A DNA stretch of 64,000 nt from Amycolatopsis sulphurea (GTDB taxonomy: Bacteria; Actinomycetota; Actinomycetes; Mycobacteriales; Pseudonocardiaceae), in NCBI RefSeq assembly GCF_002564045.1, contig NZ_PDJK01000002.1:2666001-2730000 (forward strand), in the 5' to 3' direction. The notes beneath the pieces are model-generated. The model did not search any database, had not been told where the DNA came from, and was given only the letters and a program-made list of their open reading frames with translations. Position numbers and translations under genes: made by a program. Position 1 is the stretch's first letter; each line of letters begins with the position of its first letter. Shown one piece after another: positions 37,301 through 49,300 of this stretch.

Positions 37301-40300
37301 CACCGGTCTCCGGCGACGCGCTGCGCCGCGGCCTGTCCTCGGACTTCGACGGCATCCGGGTGGTCAGCTTCGCCGGGCTCGAACACGTCCGCGCCGCGGT
37401 GAAGAACGGCCTCACCCGGGCGTCCGGTGACCCGGTCTTCTCCTTCCCGGAGAGCGATTCCAGCGTCCACATCGACAACGTCCTCTCGCCGGACGCGGTC
37501 CGGGCCAATCGCCGGTTGTTCAGCCGTACCACCGGTTTCCGGGGTCTGAGCTGGGCGCGGCGGCGGCTGACGCAGTACGGCGCGGCCGAGGTCTCGTTCG
37601 TGCCGCGCAACGTCGAGGTGCTGTCCGGCAAGCAGTGGCAGCAGCCGACCCTCACGTCGGGCACCGAGTCGAAGACCGGCACCGGCGACGCGCTGAACTG
37701 GTCGGTCACCATGGCCGCAGACATGACGAGCTTCGGCTACTACCACAACGCGGCGCCTGAAGGCAGCGACAAGTCGGTGCGCCCCGGTGCGCTCACCGTG
37801 TTCGAGATCAACCCGATGGTGCTGGAGGGCAGCAAGTCCACCGACGTCTCGACCGGTGTGGCCACCAGCACGACGATCGGCAAGCAGCCCGAGCAGTGGC
37901 ATCTGGTACGGTTCGACGTGCGGGTCACCGAAGCGGCCGAGGTGCGCTCGCGGCGGTGGCGTAATGCGTGGGGCTTCATCCGGCCGGGCGAGCCCGGGGC
38001 CGCGAACGAGCAGTTCGACCTGCCGAAGGCGGTCGTCGCCTGGGCCACCACCAAGCAGATCGACGCCATCCGGGCCACCACCAAGCAGATCGACGCCATC
38101 CGGGCCAAGCAAGCCGAAGAAGACGCCCGCGTGCGCGACCTGCCCGAGCTGCTGGTGCGCGAGCCGGACGCCCGGGAGATCCCCGCGCCCGGGGCTATGC
38201 GCCCCAGCGAGTCGCTGTCGGTCGGGATCGGCGCTGTGGACGGCAAGGTCGACCTCAAATCCGTGCTGCCGCAGTTGCGTCGCGAACTCGCCCGGTCCCT
38301 GGGTAAAGCGCGCGCCCGCCAGCTGATCCCGTCTTCACCGCTGAGCACCGGGCACGACAACTACGCGGCGATCACGTCGTGGCTCGCCGAGGCGCAGACC
38401 TCGCTGGAGCATTCGCCGCACGGCGTGCCGCGTCCGCTGCGCCTGGAGGGCCGGCTCAAGGGCGAGACCTACGACGTCGTGATCACCAACGAGCTGCTGG
38501 CCGCTCCGGAGTTCACCGGCCTGACCCACAGCCGGCTTAAGCAGACCGTGACGACCACCTCGCTGGGCACCAAGGTGCGGTCCTGGACCCGGACCGCGTT
38601 GCGGATGGAGCCGATCGCCCTGCCTTCGGTCGAGGTCGGCGGGGCGCCGCCGAACGAGCACGTGTCCGAGAGCCGGCCCTACGGACTAATTGGCGGCGGG
38701 CTCATCGGCGACGTGGTGATCGGGCGCAAGCAGCGGACGGAGAAGGAGTCCCGCAGCACCGTCCACCAGCGCGCGGCCGAGGTCTCCGGTGCGCTGGCCG
38801 GCTACCGGGCGAACGTCGGGTTCACCGTCGCGATCGAACGGAACGGCAGGCGGATCGCGGAAGCCGAAGCCCAGCGCACCGTCGATTTCCTGCACCTGCC
38901 CGAGGATTCGGCCCCCGAGGGGCTGGCAGACCTGCCCGCCTCGGTGACGGAGCCGCAGCTGCGGACCGAGGACCAGGCGAGCCCCGAAGCGCTCCGGACC
39001 TGGCATGGCGCTCCGCAGAGCGACAACACGTGGGTCAGCCACGTGAAGTTCGATGTGGACAGTGCGGTGGACGCGGCGGCGCTGGCCTACCGGGAGAGCA
39101 CCCGCTCCGATGAGGTGCCCTCGGAGGTCTGGCGCGCCCTGCGGACCGCGATCACCAGCCCGCGGTTCAAGGCGAGGTTCCCGATCTACGCCGCCGCCGG
39201 CGTGCCGCTGGACATCCCGGTCGGCTCCGGGATCACCCTCGAACTGCACGTCCGCACGCCCGGCCTGCCCACCCTCACCGGGGTTTCCGCCCGCACCAGG
39301 ATTTCCGGCAAGTACACCGAGGGGCCGGTGGAGAAGACCCTGGCCGAGGCCTCGGTGGCCGAGCTCGGCTTGGTGGCCGCCCCGCTGCTCGGCCTCGGTG
39401 GCAAGCAGCCGCACGGCCACGAGGCGCTGGGCCACCGCGAGCAGTTCGGCGGGGGCGGGGGCCACATCCTGCCGATGAACCCGTTGGGTGGCGTCGGCTC
39501 CGAATCCGAACGCGAGGCCGAACACCACGAGGGCACCGGGACCGAGCGGTCCACCGCCTCCGCGGACCTCATCGGGTTCTGGCTCAACGACGCCGACCTG
39601 AGGTTCGTCGCCCGGCCGACCGGCCTGATCACCCGCAAGCGAACCGCCGTGGTCGATCTGCCGATCCGCAACGCACTGGTCCTGGCGAACGACTCCCGCC
39701 AGGACGCGATCCCCGTGCCGCTGGCCGAGGCCGCGCGGACCTTCGCCGACGCGGACGTCGCGTGGTCGGCCGTGGTGCCGCGGCTGGCGGGCGCGCGGGA
39801 CGCGGCCGTACGCGGCGACGAGGGTGCCGCGGAAGCGCTGACGGCCGTCGAGACAGAGTACGAGGCCGCGACCGACGCGTGGTGGAACGCCTTCCACGGT
39901 TACCAGGCCCGCTTGGCGGAGACCACCGGCCACTTCGACCTGCGTGCGCCCGCCGAGGCGCACACCCTGCCGCCGCTGCGGCTGGAGTCCGAAGTGGACT
40001 GGACCGCGCCGGTGCTGGCGGAATACGGTGCGCCACCACCAGATCCCGATCCCGATCCCGATCCACCCGTCGTTTTCCCGCCACCGGTCCGGGTCGCCCC
40101 GGGACGGCCGCTCTTCCTGACCGATCCGCGCCCGCCGCGGACCGTGCTCGCCGAAGGCTTCCCGGCCGAAGGCATGCCCGCCGAAAGCATCGAACTGGAC
40201 CTGTACGCCTACGTCGAATCGACCGACCCGGAAGCGACCTCCGGGTTCGTCAGCGCGTCGCTGGACCCCGAAACGGCCCTCGCGAAGCGGGATGGCCGGT

Positions 40301-43300
40301 ATGTGTACGTGGTCGACGCACCGGGCGGGGTGGACGTCTCGGCGACCCTCGCCCACTACGAAGGCACGGACCACGGCCTCGTGGACCCGGCCGATGTGGT
40401 GCTCCCCGGCGAGGTGGCCCCGCGCCACGTCACCGGGTGGTTCCAGATCGGCACGGGTCCCGATGGCGAGCCGGTGCTGGGCGCTGACGGCTCCGGCCGG
40501 CCGGGTGTCGGCAAAGTCGGTGTGGAGGGCCCTGCGCAGCTGCGGAGGGCTGTGAAGGGACCCTTCACGGACTCTGAGTCCGTGAAGGGGCCCTTCACGG
40601 ACCCCCGACCAACTTTGCCGGGGCCCTGGACCGGCAGCCGTCCGGCCGAATCCTCGGACCTCGAACTCACCGGTCCTGCAGATCTCGATCTGACGGTGCC
40701 GGAAGAGGCGAGCGTTCTGCCGCTTGCCGATCGGGTCCTGGTCGAGCGCTTCATGCGGAGCTTGACGGAGTCCGATGAGGACACTTCGTCCGAGGTGACC
40801 GTGCGGGCGCGGGGCGACGTGACCCGCGACGGGCCGCGGAACGCCGTTTCCTTGGTACAGGCGCAGATCGGCCGGGCCGCCAGCCGTTCCGGCTCAGTGC
40901 CACCGCGGATCCGTCCGGAGATCGAGCACGTCGAGGGGCGCCGCGACGTCCAGGTCGAGATCTGGGGCTCGCCCGCGCCGGCGGCGCCCGCGGTCTCGCC
41001 CACGCTGGCCAGGCGGCTGGAGCGGGGCGACGCGGTGGTCGGCAAGCTCCCGGAGCAGGTATACGAGGAGCAGCTCGAACCGGCCCGCCGGATCGTGGCC
41101 GAGGTGGCGGATCGGCACGGCTGGAGCGGGGCGGCCCGGAGCCGGCAAGAGGACGTCGCGAAGGTCGTCCTGGCCGAGCTGCGGCGCACCGACGAGGAGT
41201 CGGCCACGCAGGTCGCCACCGAAATCGGTGCGGAACTCGAGGGCCGTGGCCCGCTCGTGATGGCCGATCCGCCCGCCTTCCAGGTGTCGCGGCAGCACGG
41301 CCTGCTGCACTTCCCCGCGGAACCCGGGGCCTCCGCCATCGCCGCCGACCTCGATCCGGACCGGCCGCTCACCAGCTATGTGGTTCGCGGTCGATCGGAC
41401 GAGCAGGCCGAACCCGTGCCGCACTATTCGGCGGACGCGACCGTCCTGGTGATCGACGCTGTGCGGCCCGACGTGGTGGAGGCCGTAATCGACTCCGCGC
41501 TGATGCGCCGGCTGGCAGGCCGCGATCCGCAGGCGCCGGTGGTGCTGGTCGGGTTGGAATCGAACGAGAACAGCGCGAAAGCGGTCGCCCGTTTCCTGCA
41601 CAACGCCGGCTACCTCCGCACGGTCGTCTACGCCGATGGCCCATCCGGAGTGCTTCCCGCCGAGGGTAAGTACTGGCTCGGGGAAGACACCTCGTTCAAG
41701 GCCCTGCCGCCTCCCGCTGCCGAGCGGCAGCCGTGGTCGATGCACGCCACGGAGTTCACCACCGCGCAGCAGCGGACCATGCGCTTTGTGTCGCTGCCTT
41801 CCAGCGTGGGTGACCTTGCCGGGCTTGGTCCCGCGTCCGCGCTGCAGCAGGCCGACCTGGGCTCCTACGGCGTCTTCGACGAGGTAGAGCACGTCACCAC
41901 CCCGGGCACCGAGCGAGCGCGATACGGCGAGTCGATCACCGATGTGCTGCCGCTGCCCGCGACCGGCCAGGATCGGCTGTACCTGGTCGTGCACGGCGGC
42001 GAGAACGGGCTGAAGGTCTCGCTCGAAGACCCGAGCCCCGGCACGTTCACCCGGGACTCGTTCGACACGTCGGCGTGGATCGCGACCGCCAAGGCGTACG
42101 CACGTGGCGCGTTCGAGGGGCTGAGCCCCGACCTCGACGTGGTGCTGCTCGCGTGCAACGGAGCGGCTCCCGATGGCAGCCGCAACGTCGGAACCGCGCT
42201 CGCCGGCGAGGACCACGCGGCGCGCGTGCGGCTGGCGGCGATGGTCCTCGGCGTGCGGCCCAACGTGCTCGGCTGGCGGAGCCCGGTGCGGCTGGTCCCA
42301 CCGGGGCAGGCGGACGGCGTTCCGCTCGTCAACAGCTACTATCGGGAATTCAGTGGTGTGGAACGGGATCCCGCCGTCGTCGTGCACCGCTATCCGGGCC
42401 GGCCGGGTACGGAGCCCAGCTACGCCGTGCCGGTCGATGCCGACCGGGAGCAGTTCGCGGAGCGGGTCGCCGACGCGACCCAACTGCGGGTGCTGGCCGC
42501 GCTCGACAGCGGCCTTTCGTGGGCCGAGGCGCTTGACCGTGGCGTTCTGCCGCGGGTTTCCGTGCCGGCCTTGGAGGTCACCGCGGTCACCGAGGCGTTG
42601 CTGGCTCCGGTGAGCCGCGCACTCGGTGAGTTCCCCGGCGCACCGTCTGCGTGGACTGTCGTCCTTCGTATGGTCTCGCCGTTGCCGGTGGCCGCGACGG
42701 AGCTGGTGGTCAGGTTCCCGCGCACGCCGATTAATGGGAGCGGCCCCGCGCCGCGTCCGCTCGATGACGTACCGCCGCCAGGACCCAGCGACGACCGGTC
42801 CGATTCTGGCCGCAGTAGTGTCAGCTCGAACTCGACCATGGTGGATGACAGCGCCGCCGGCTCCACCGTGGTGGACGATTTCGCGCAGCTCGACGAGGCT
42901 GAGGGCGCGTTCTACGATACGAGCAGCGATTCATCCTCCATCGTGGATCTCTGGTCCGAGCAGATTTTCCTTGATAGCGCGCAGGTCTATACGGAGCTGG
43001 GCCGGTCGCGGACGGTCGATCCGGCTGATCCTTCGGCCGTGGAGGAGATCCGGTCGCTGGCGGCCGCGTTGAGGGCGTCGGTCCAGTTGCAGCTGGATGC
43101 CGCGCTCGACGTGCCCGAGGTAAGGATCACCGGCCCGCGGCCGGATGCGGACCTGGTGGCCGCCGCGCTGCGGACCGAGTTCGGTAATGACCCGGTGCTG
43201 CCGGTCATCGCGGTGACCCCGGGCGGGCCGGGTTCGGTTGTGCTCGACGTGTCTGTGCCGGTGATTCCGCGCAGTATGTCGGAGTTCGGTCCCACCACGA

Positions 43301-46300
43301 GTGCGTCGGGGGCGGTCGGTTTCGACTCCGGTACGGTTTCGGAACGGGACAGCTGGGCGCGGATTGTTGCCGCGGTGCCCCCGTCCAAGAAGACGAAACA
43401 GCCGTTCTACGTTTTCGCGCACGGTGATCGGGACGGGTTCTTGGTTGGTGGGGTGCGAGTCGATGCGGCGACGTTGGTCAGGCATGTGCGTAATTCACCG
43501 GCGTACCTTCGGTATGCGGCTGATGATCCCGAGGTGCCGGTCACCCTGGTCGCCTCGGATCCCGGGTATCCGGATGAGTCGGCCCGGGCTGACAAGGAGT
43601 TCGCTGCCGAGTTGCGGGCTGATGGGCCGTTCCGTTCGGTGTATGCGGCGACGGATCTGCCGGAGTTCGATGCCGCGGGGCGGGCGATCCTGGCCAACGG
43701 CGGGGTCTTCTCGCTGGTGGCCGAGGTCCGGCCGGATGATGTGCGGTGGGAGCGGCTGGTCGAGGCGGACGGGCGCCCGTTCGGCATGGGCTACCTCGCG
43801 CCGCACTTCATCTCCGGCCTCCGGATCAGCGCGATGCTGGGTGGCACGACGAGGCATAGCGCGCGGTTCGTGCACTGGATTTACCGGGACAGTCAGGGCA
43901 AGACACAGACGCGCGAGGTGCTGACACCGTACGCGGGGGAGTTGGACGGCGTCCGGACGCCGCCGGTCCAGATCGATCTGTCCAGTGATTTCGGCCGGTT
44001 TTGGCTCCCGCTGACGAACAATGACCAGTCGTCCTTCTCCCCGGCGGTGACGGGCGAGTTACTGCTGAAGTCCTCGATCTTCCGGATGCTCACCGCCGGT
44101 CCCGTTCGTCCGTCGCTGGTGCTGTTCACTGCGCTCAAACCCCCGCAGCCCGGCGCGACCGGCGACGTCAATGCCGAGCTGTTGCGCCGGATTGCCGAGT
44201 TGGCTGGTCCCTGGTCGACTTGGGACTATGCGGGTGAGTTCGGTTTCGCCCGGCAAGTTCCCGTTCGGCGAATGCCCGAGGGTGCGTCGTTCCGGGCGAG
44301 CGCACCGTTGTCGATGGACGAGGTGGTGCACGTTTCGGCCGGCCCGGTGTTCGGCTTCCCGCTCTCCGGTGGCACGCAGAGCGTCGAGCAGCAGCGACTG
44401 GTGCTGGAGGCGCTGGGTGCCCGGCTCACGGCCCAGGCCGCGGCCGGCCGGAAGGTGCCGCTGATCGTCGTGGCGGATTCCCCGAATGGGACCTTCATCC
44501 GCGTCGAGGCCGACCGTAACGGTGTCGTGCTGGAGCGGGGTGGCCGTCAGCTCGGGCAGATGTTGTGGGACTTCTTGCCATTCCGCCGGCAATTGGAGGC
44601 CGACCCGACCCGCGAGGTGAAGCTGGTCGCTCGCGACGGTGCGGCTCGGGTGAATTTCGGTGGTCTTGGTTTCAATTTCGCCGGTGCGTTGCGCGCCAAG
44701 CGTTTCTACGGGGACGTTCTCTCTGTTTCCGGTGACGCTGCTGTCCGGCCGGACGGGATCGAGTTGTCCGCCGGTGCGAAGTATGTATCGGTATCGGTTC
44801 TGCGGGCGGGTGACCTGAGCTTCAGTGCGCTGTCGAATCACGCGGGTGTCTTTGTCGGGTTGCATTTGCGGACGCCTGGGGACGACGTGCGGCACGAGCG
44901 GGTCAAGGCGTGGGCCAGGCACGCGACCGTCGATCGGCTGCGTACACACCAGGTGATCGTCGACGGAGCCGAGAGCACGGTGGATTCGACCTGGGCCGTA
45001 CTTCCCTTTTTCATTCTGGGGGATCTGGGCGATGACGGCTTCTTGGGTGAGCGGCTCGACGGTCAGGTAGTCGATGTCAACCAGGTGTTGCTCGGCCGGG
45101 CTCTGCGTGCTGAGGCAGCCGTTCGGGGAGGCCTCGGCCAGACTGGCGGCTTCCAGCAGCGGGCACTCGTGTGGGGTTCTCTGAACGGACGGCTACTCGT
45201 TGATCAGGGTATTGTCGACAGTTTCGCTGCGGGTGGCTACCAGCGGATGAATTACCTGGGCACGGTCACGCTCGCCGACGACGGCGGAATCGCCGTTCAG
45301 GGCGCGGGTTTCGCCGCCTTCCAGCCGAATACCCCCAGGCCGGAGGACTACGTCTCGCACGCCATGGCCAACCGGCGGCTGGGTCGTCACGGGGTATACT
45401 TTCCGCTGGACAACCTTGACTCGCATGAAATGGAACGTACCTCGCACTATCTGAACGAGGTGCGAATCCGATATTTCTACGACACCGCTGTTGTCAATAA
45501 TGCGAACGGTATCTTTTTATCGCGATCGAATACTCGCGTCATGCCGCTGGCGCTGAGCGGTGTTCCCATTTGGATGACTGCCGGACACGGTAGTAAGACC
45601 GGCTTCCTCCGTGCCTTGAAGAGTGATGACCCGCTGCGGCACGGGGATGTCCTGCACCTGGACGGGCGCCAAGCGGCCGTAGTCACCTTTTTCGGCGATG
45701 CCTACCGCCAGGCGAATTACCCGCCCGATGCCCAACTCCTGATCACCGAGTGCTGGGTGAACGTGGCGGTGCCGGGGCGGCAGCACACGCCGGCCAATGA
45801 GTACCTGCTGCAGTGGCGAACGCTCGCTGGCCGGCAGGTCGAGGGCGTCGGCGCGACCGTGAAGGTGGAGCTTCCCCGCAACGTCGGAAGCCTCGGGGTG
45901 ACCAACGGTGGGTCCTTCACCAGTGCTTCGCCGGACACTGATACATCCGCACCGGGTATTCCCCTAGATGGTTTCGTGCCGAGCCGGATCGATCCGCTGA
46001 CGATCGGTTTCACCTCGCGCGGCGTGACGGTTCGCGGCGGCCAGGTGGAGCCGGTGCTGGAGTTCGGCCGGCGTATTGCCCAGGCGGCAGCGGGGCGGGG
46101 ATTGTTCCGCGCCGACCAGCTCAACATCACCGTCACCGGCTATGGTCGTGGCCTTCGGGGACAGCGGCGCGCGGATGCGGTGACGGCGTTGCTGGAGGAA
46201 GCGGTATCCGAAGGTCTGGTTCGGCTGGGCCGCCTGGGATCGGCTGTCCGGTTCGACGACCTCGCTCTGTATGTCGAAACACGTGACAGTGCCGATTCCA

Positions 46301-49300
46301 AGGTGACGATCGAGGTCGTGCTTCCCCCGTCCGCCCAAGTGGACCAGGCGCGCGAGGCGCTGGAAGGATTCCACAGCCTTGACAAACTCGGCGAGGCAGG
46401 TCCGGAAGTCACGCGCGCGCTCGAAACGGCGTTCTCCTGGCTCGCTCCGGACGTCACCTCCGGCGGGTTCACCGCCCTGCCCGCGGCCGAGGGGACCGTG
46501 CCGGAATCCAGCAGCCATTCCGGCAGTGATCCGCGCGACGCCGTCGGCGGATTCGTGCAGTCCGGACCCGCCGGCAGCACCGATGCGGGCAGCAGCCTGC
46601 TTTCGCCGGAGCCGGACTCCTCCGTGGATCCGGCATTGGCGTACGAGCCGTCTTCTGGCGAATCGTCCGTGGACCTCTCGCTGGCGTACGAGCCGTCGAG
46701 CGAAGCCGGCTCGACGGCGGAGGTCACTGCCGTGGCCTACGAACCCAGCGCCAACACGCTGGGCGCGGTGGCCCTGGTGTCGGATCGGTTCCACGCCGAG
46801 GGATGGCCCCGGCGGATGTACGAGGCGCACTCCGCTCAGACGCCGGAGCGTGGTGAGGAACCGGTGTACGCCTACCTCGAAGCCGATGAGGACGGGTTCC
46901 TCGCCGGGGACGATTACCAGCTGGACCCGGGCGAGGCGGTTGAAGCGTTCCAGGCGAAAGCGCCCGCGATCCTGGCCGAACAGTCGACTCCGCTCCGGAT
47001 CGTGGTGCTGGACTACGACGGCATGGCCGACGGCTGGCAGCGGGCGGAGGAGTTCGCAAACACGTTCCGTGGAGACGGTCCGTACCGGGAGGTGCACGCG
47101 GCGGTCGTGACCACCCGGCACGACGATCCGCCAGGCAAGGACGATTTCCGGTTGGTGTCCACGCCGCGGCCCGGGGACGCGAACGTGACGGTACTGACCA
47201 ATGCCGAGGACCGGGAGTACGGATTCGATCTCTCGGCGAGCTTGTGGGTTCGCGTCGGTGCCGGGAATTCCACCGCGAGCGCCGAGCGGGTGGCGATTTC
47301 CGTTTACGTGGACGAAACCCAAGCCATTTCCCGGGAAGGTTTCGTACCGTCCTACTGGCGGATGGAGGAAGGCCAGACCCCGCTGCTGTGGGTCTACCTG
47401 GAAGTGGCCCCGTCCGGGGACTACCACGTCCAGTTCTCCGGTGGCTCGCGCCGTGAGCTGACGCCGGAGCAGACCGCGGGCGAGCTGTTCGCGAATCCGG
47501 ACTTCCGGGCCGCGATCGAGGGTCCGGTGCGGCCCGCGTTGAGCGTGGTCAGCCGGGACAATTCGCCGGAGGCGCCGCAGCGGACGCACAGTGCGCGGTT
47601 CCTGGCGGAGTTGTTCCGGCTCAGCGGTGGCCGGTGGGAGTCCAGCAGCTACGTGGGCAAGGCCGGTTTCACCAATTGGGGACCGCTGGTCATCGATCTG
47701 CAGAGCGGGTTCGTGACCCAGCCGACGCCGTATGAGCGGGCGGAGGTGTTCCATTCGGGTTCGGTGTTCGGTTTTCCGTCGGCGGGGGGTTGGTCGCGGG
47801 CGGAGATGAGGGCGTTCGCGGAGCAGGTCCGGCTGGGGCAGGTTCGCAGCGATGTGTGGGGTGCGGCGGATCCGGTCTTCGTGCTGGCTTCCGGTTCCGG
47901 CCCAGGCACTCAGGTTTCGCACGCAGGGGGTTTTGTCACCGAGGAGAACGGTTACTGGGTGGCGAATGCGCTGGCGGCGCGGCGCGAGTTCGGTGATCTG
48001 ATGATGGGCGGGCATGAGCTGGCGGGCGAGGCTCGGCCGATTGTGCTGGTGGTGCCGCATAGTGGTGATCGCTGGGAATTCGGGAGCTTCGGCTTCGACT
48101 TCACCTCTGCGTTGCACGGGTTCGCTGATTTCCGGCCGGTCTATGCGGTGGTCGGCGATGCGGGTCCACAGTGGAATGTGGCTGCTCCGCCGTCGTTGGC
48201 TTTGGTGTCGATGCCGCGTGGTGACAACGATCTGGATCTGATGGCGTTCTACGCGCCGGATGGTTCGTCGCGGGTGCTGCTGGTGCGTACACCGGGTGAC
48301 GAGCAACTGGTCGAGCAATTGAAGGAGTGGACGCTCGCCAGCTCCACGGACGGGCTGATGTCGATCGGCCTGCCGGACGGAACTGCCCCAGCACCATGGC
48401 ACGGCACGGAGAAGCCGCCGGTGTTCGTGGTGTTCCGAAGCTCGGACGGTGGGTATCACGGGCGGTACCGAGGTGGGCTGGTCAAGCTGAGCCCGGATGA
48501 GCTGGCCGGTGTGCTCCGTCATTCGGCGACGCTGCGGGCTTTGCTCGGCCGGGGCGACGCGGATACGGACCTTTCGCGTGGGCAGGAGCCGTCGATCGTG
48601 CTGGCGCCTTACGGGGGGCCGTTGCTGGATCGTCCGGCGATGGTGGCGGGTATTGCCGCGGGTGGATTTTCGCGGACGGTTCATTCCTCCGGCGGGGAGT
48701 TCGGATTCCACGCGGACGGCACGGTGTCCTCCACCGAGGCGGGGTTCGTTTCCACGCCGCCGGCCGATCCCGAGCCGGACCAGGTGGTCAGGTACCCCGC
48801 GGTCGCGAAGGACGGAAAGGTCGTCGGGGAGTACTTCCCGTCCGACGAAGGCGACGAGGCCAAGGACGCCAAGCTGACCGCGACCGACCGGCCGGACCAG
48901 AAGTGGCACTACCTCCGCGAGATCGTCGACAGCCACCACAACCACCACATCGACGTCGACATGCTGGCGCCGATCGATACCGGGGTGTGGCGGCTGGAGG
49001 GCCACGGCGTGCGTCGCGGGATGGTCTTCGCGTTGCGAGGCCCGGGGTTGCGCATCAAGGGCGACTTCGTGACGCTGGCCGGGAGTCCCGGGGCGCGGGT
49101 GCTCTACGGCGGCACCACCTTCCGCGCGGCGCACCCGGATCGGTCGCCGCGGCTGGCCTTCGACGTGTGCCATGTGAATCGGCCCTTCGTCCCGGCCGAT
49201 CGTGGCGGGAAGCCGGCCGCCGCGTCGATTGTCGAAGCGTGGAACCTCGACCTGCCGGATCGCCCGGTGTCGGGCGGAACCGCGGCGAGCGAGGTGCTGG

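Larger units (their letters stand above)
34531..40080 (+). other. Beta-strand-rich block of different character
   Basis: None of the motifs of the repeat units occur here. The sequence alternates short helices with long amphipathic strands rich in Gly, Ser, Thr and Val. Several parallel modules are visible, with strand clusters 'MGVTVGPMVGGGAERGREQ' (about 35728-35784), 'TGIGVASRITTALSER' (about 36820-36867) and 'GLIGGGLIGDVVIGRKQ' (about 38686-38736). Each is followed by Ser/Thr-rich turns and a second sheet. The block ends in an alternating Asp-Pro run (about 40039-40065) just before the ART-like domain. I recall comparable segments in large actinobacterial toxin-type proteins, sitting between the secretion part and the toxin. 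A scaffold or translocation role is inference and I know no family name. Confidence 0.55.

Noticed and set aside
40552-40598. Palindrome as a transcription terminator
   Set aside because: It is in the middle of an open frame, has no following T-tract, and the coding frame continues for more than 23 kb after it.
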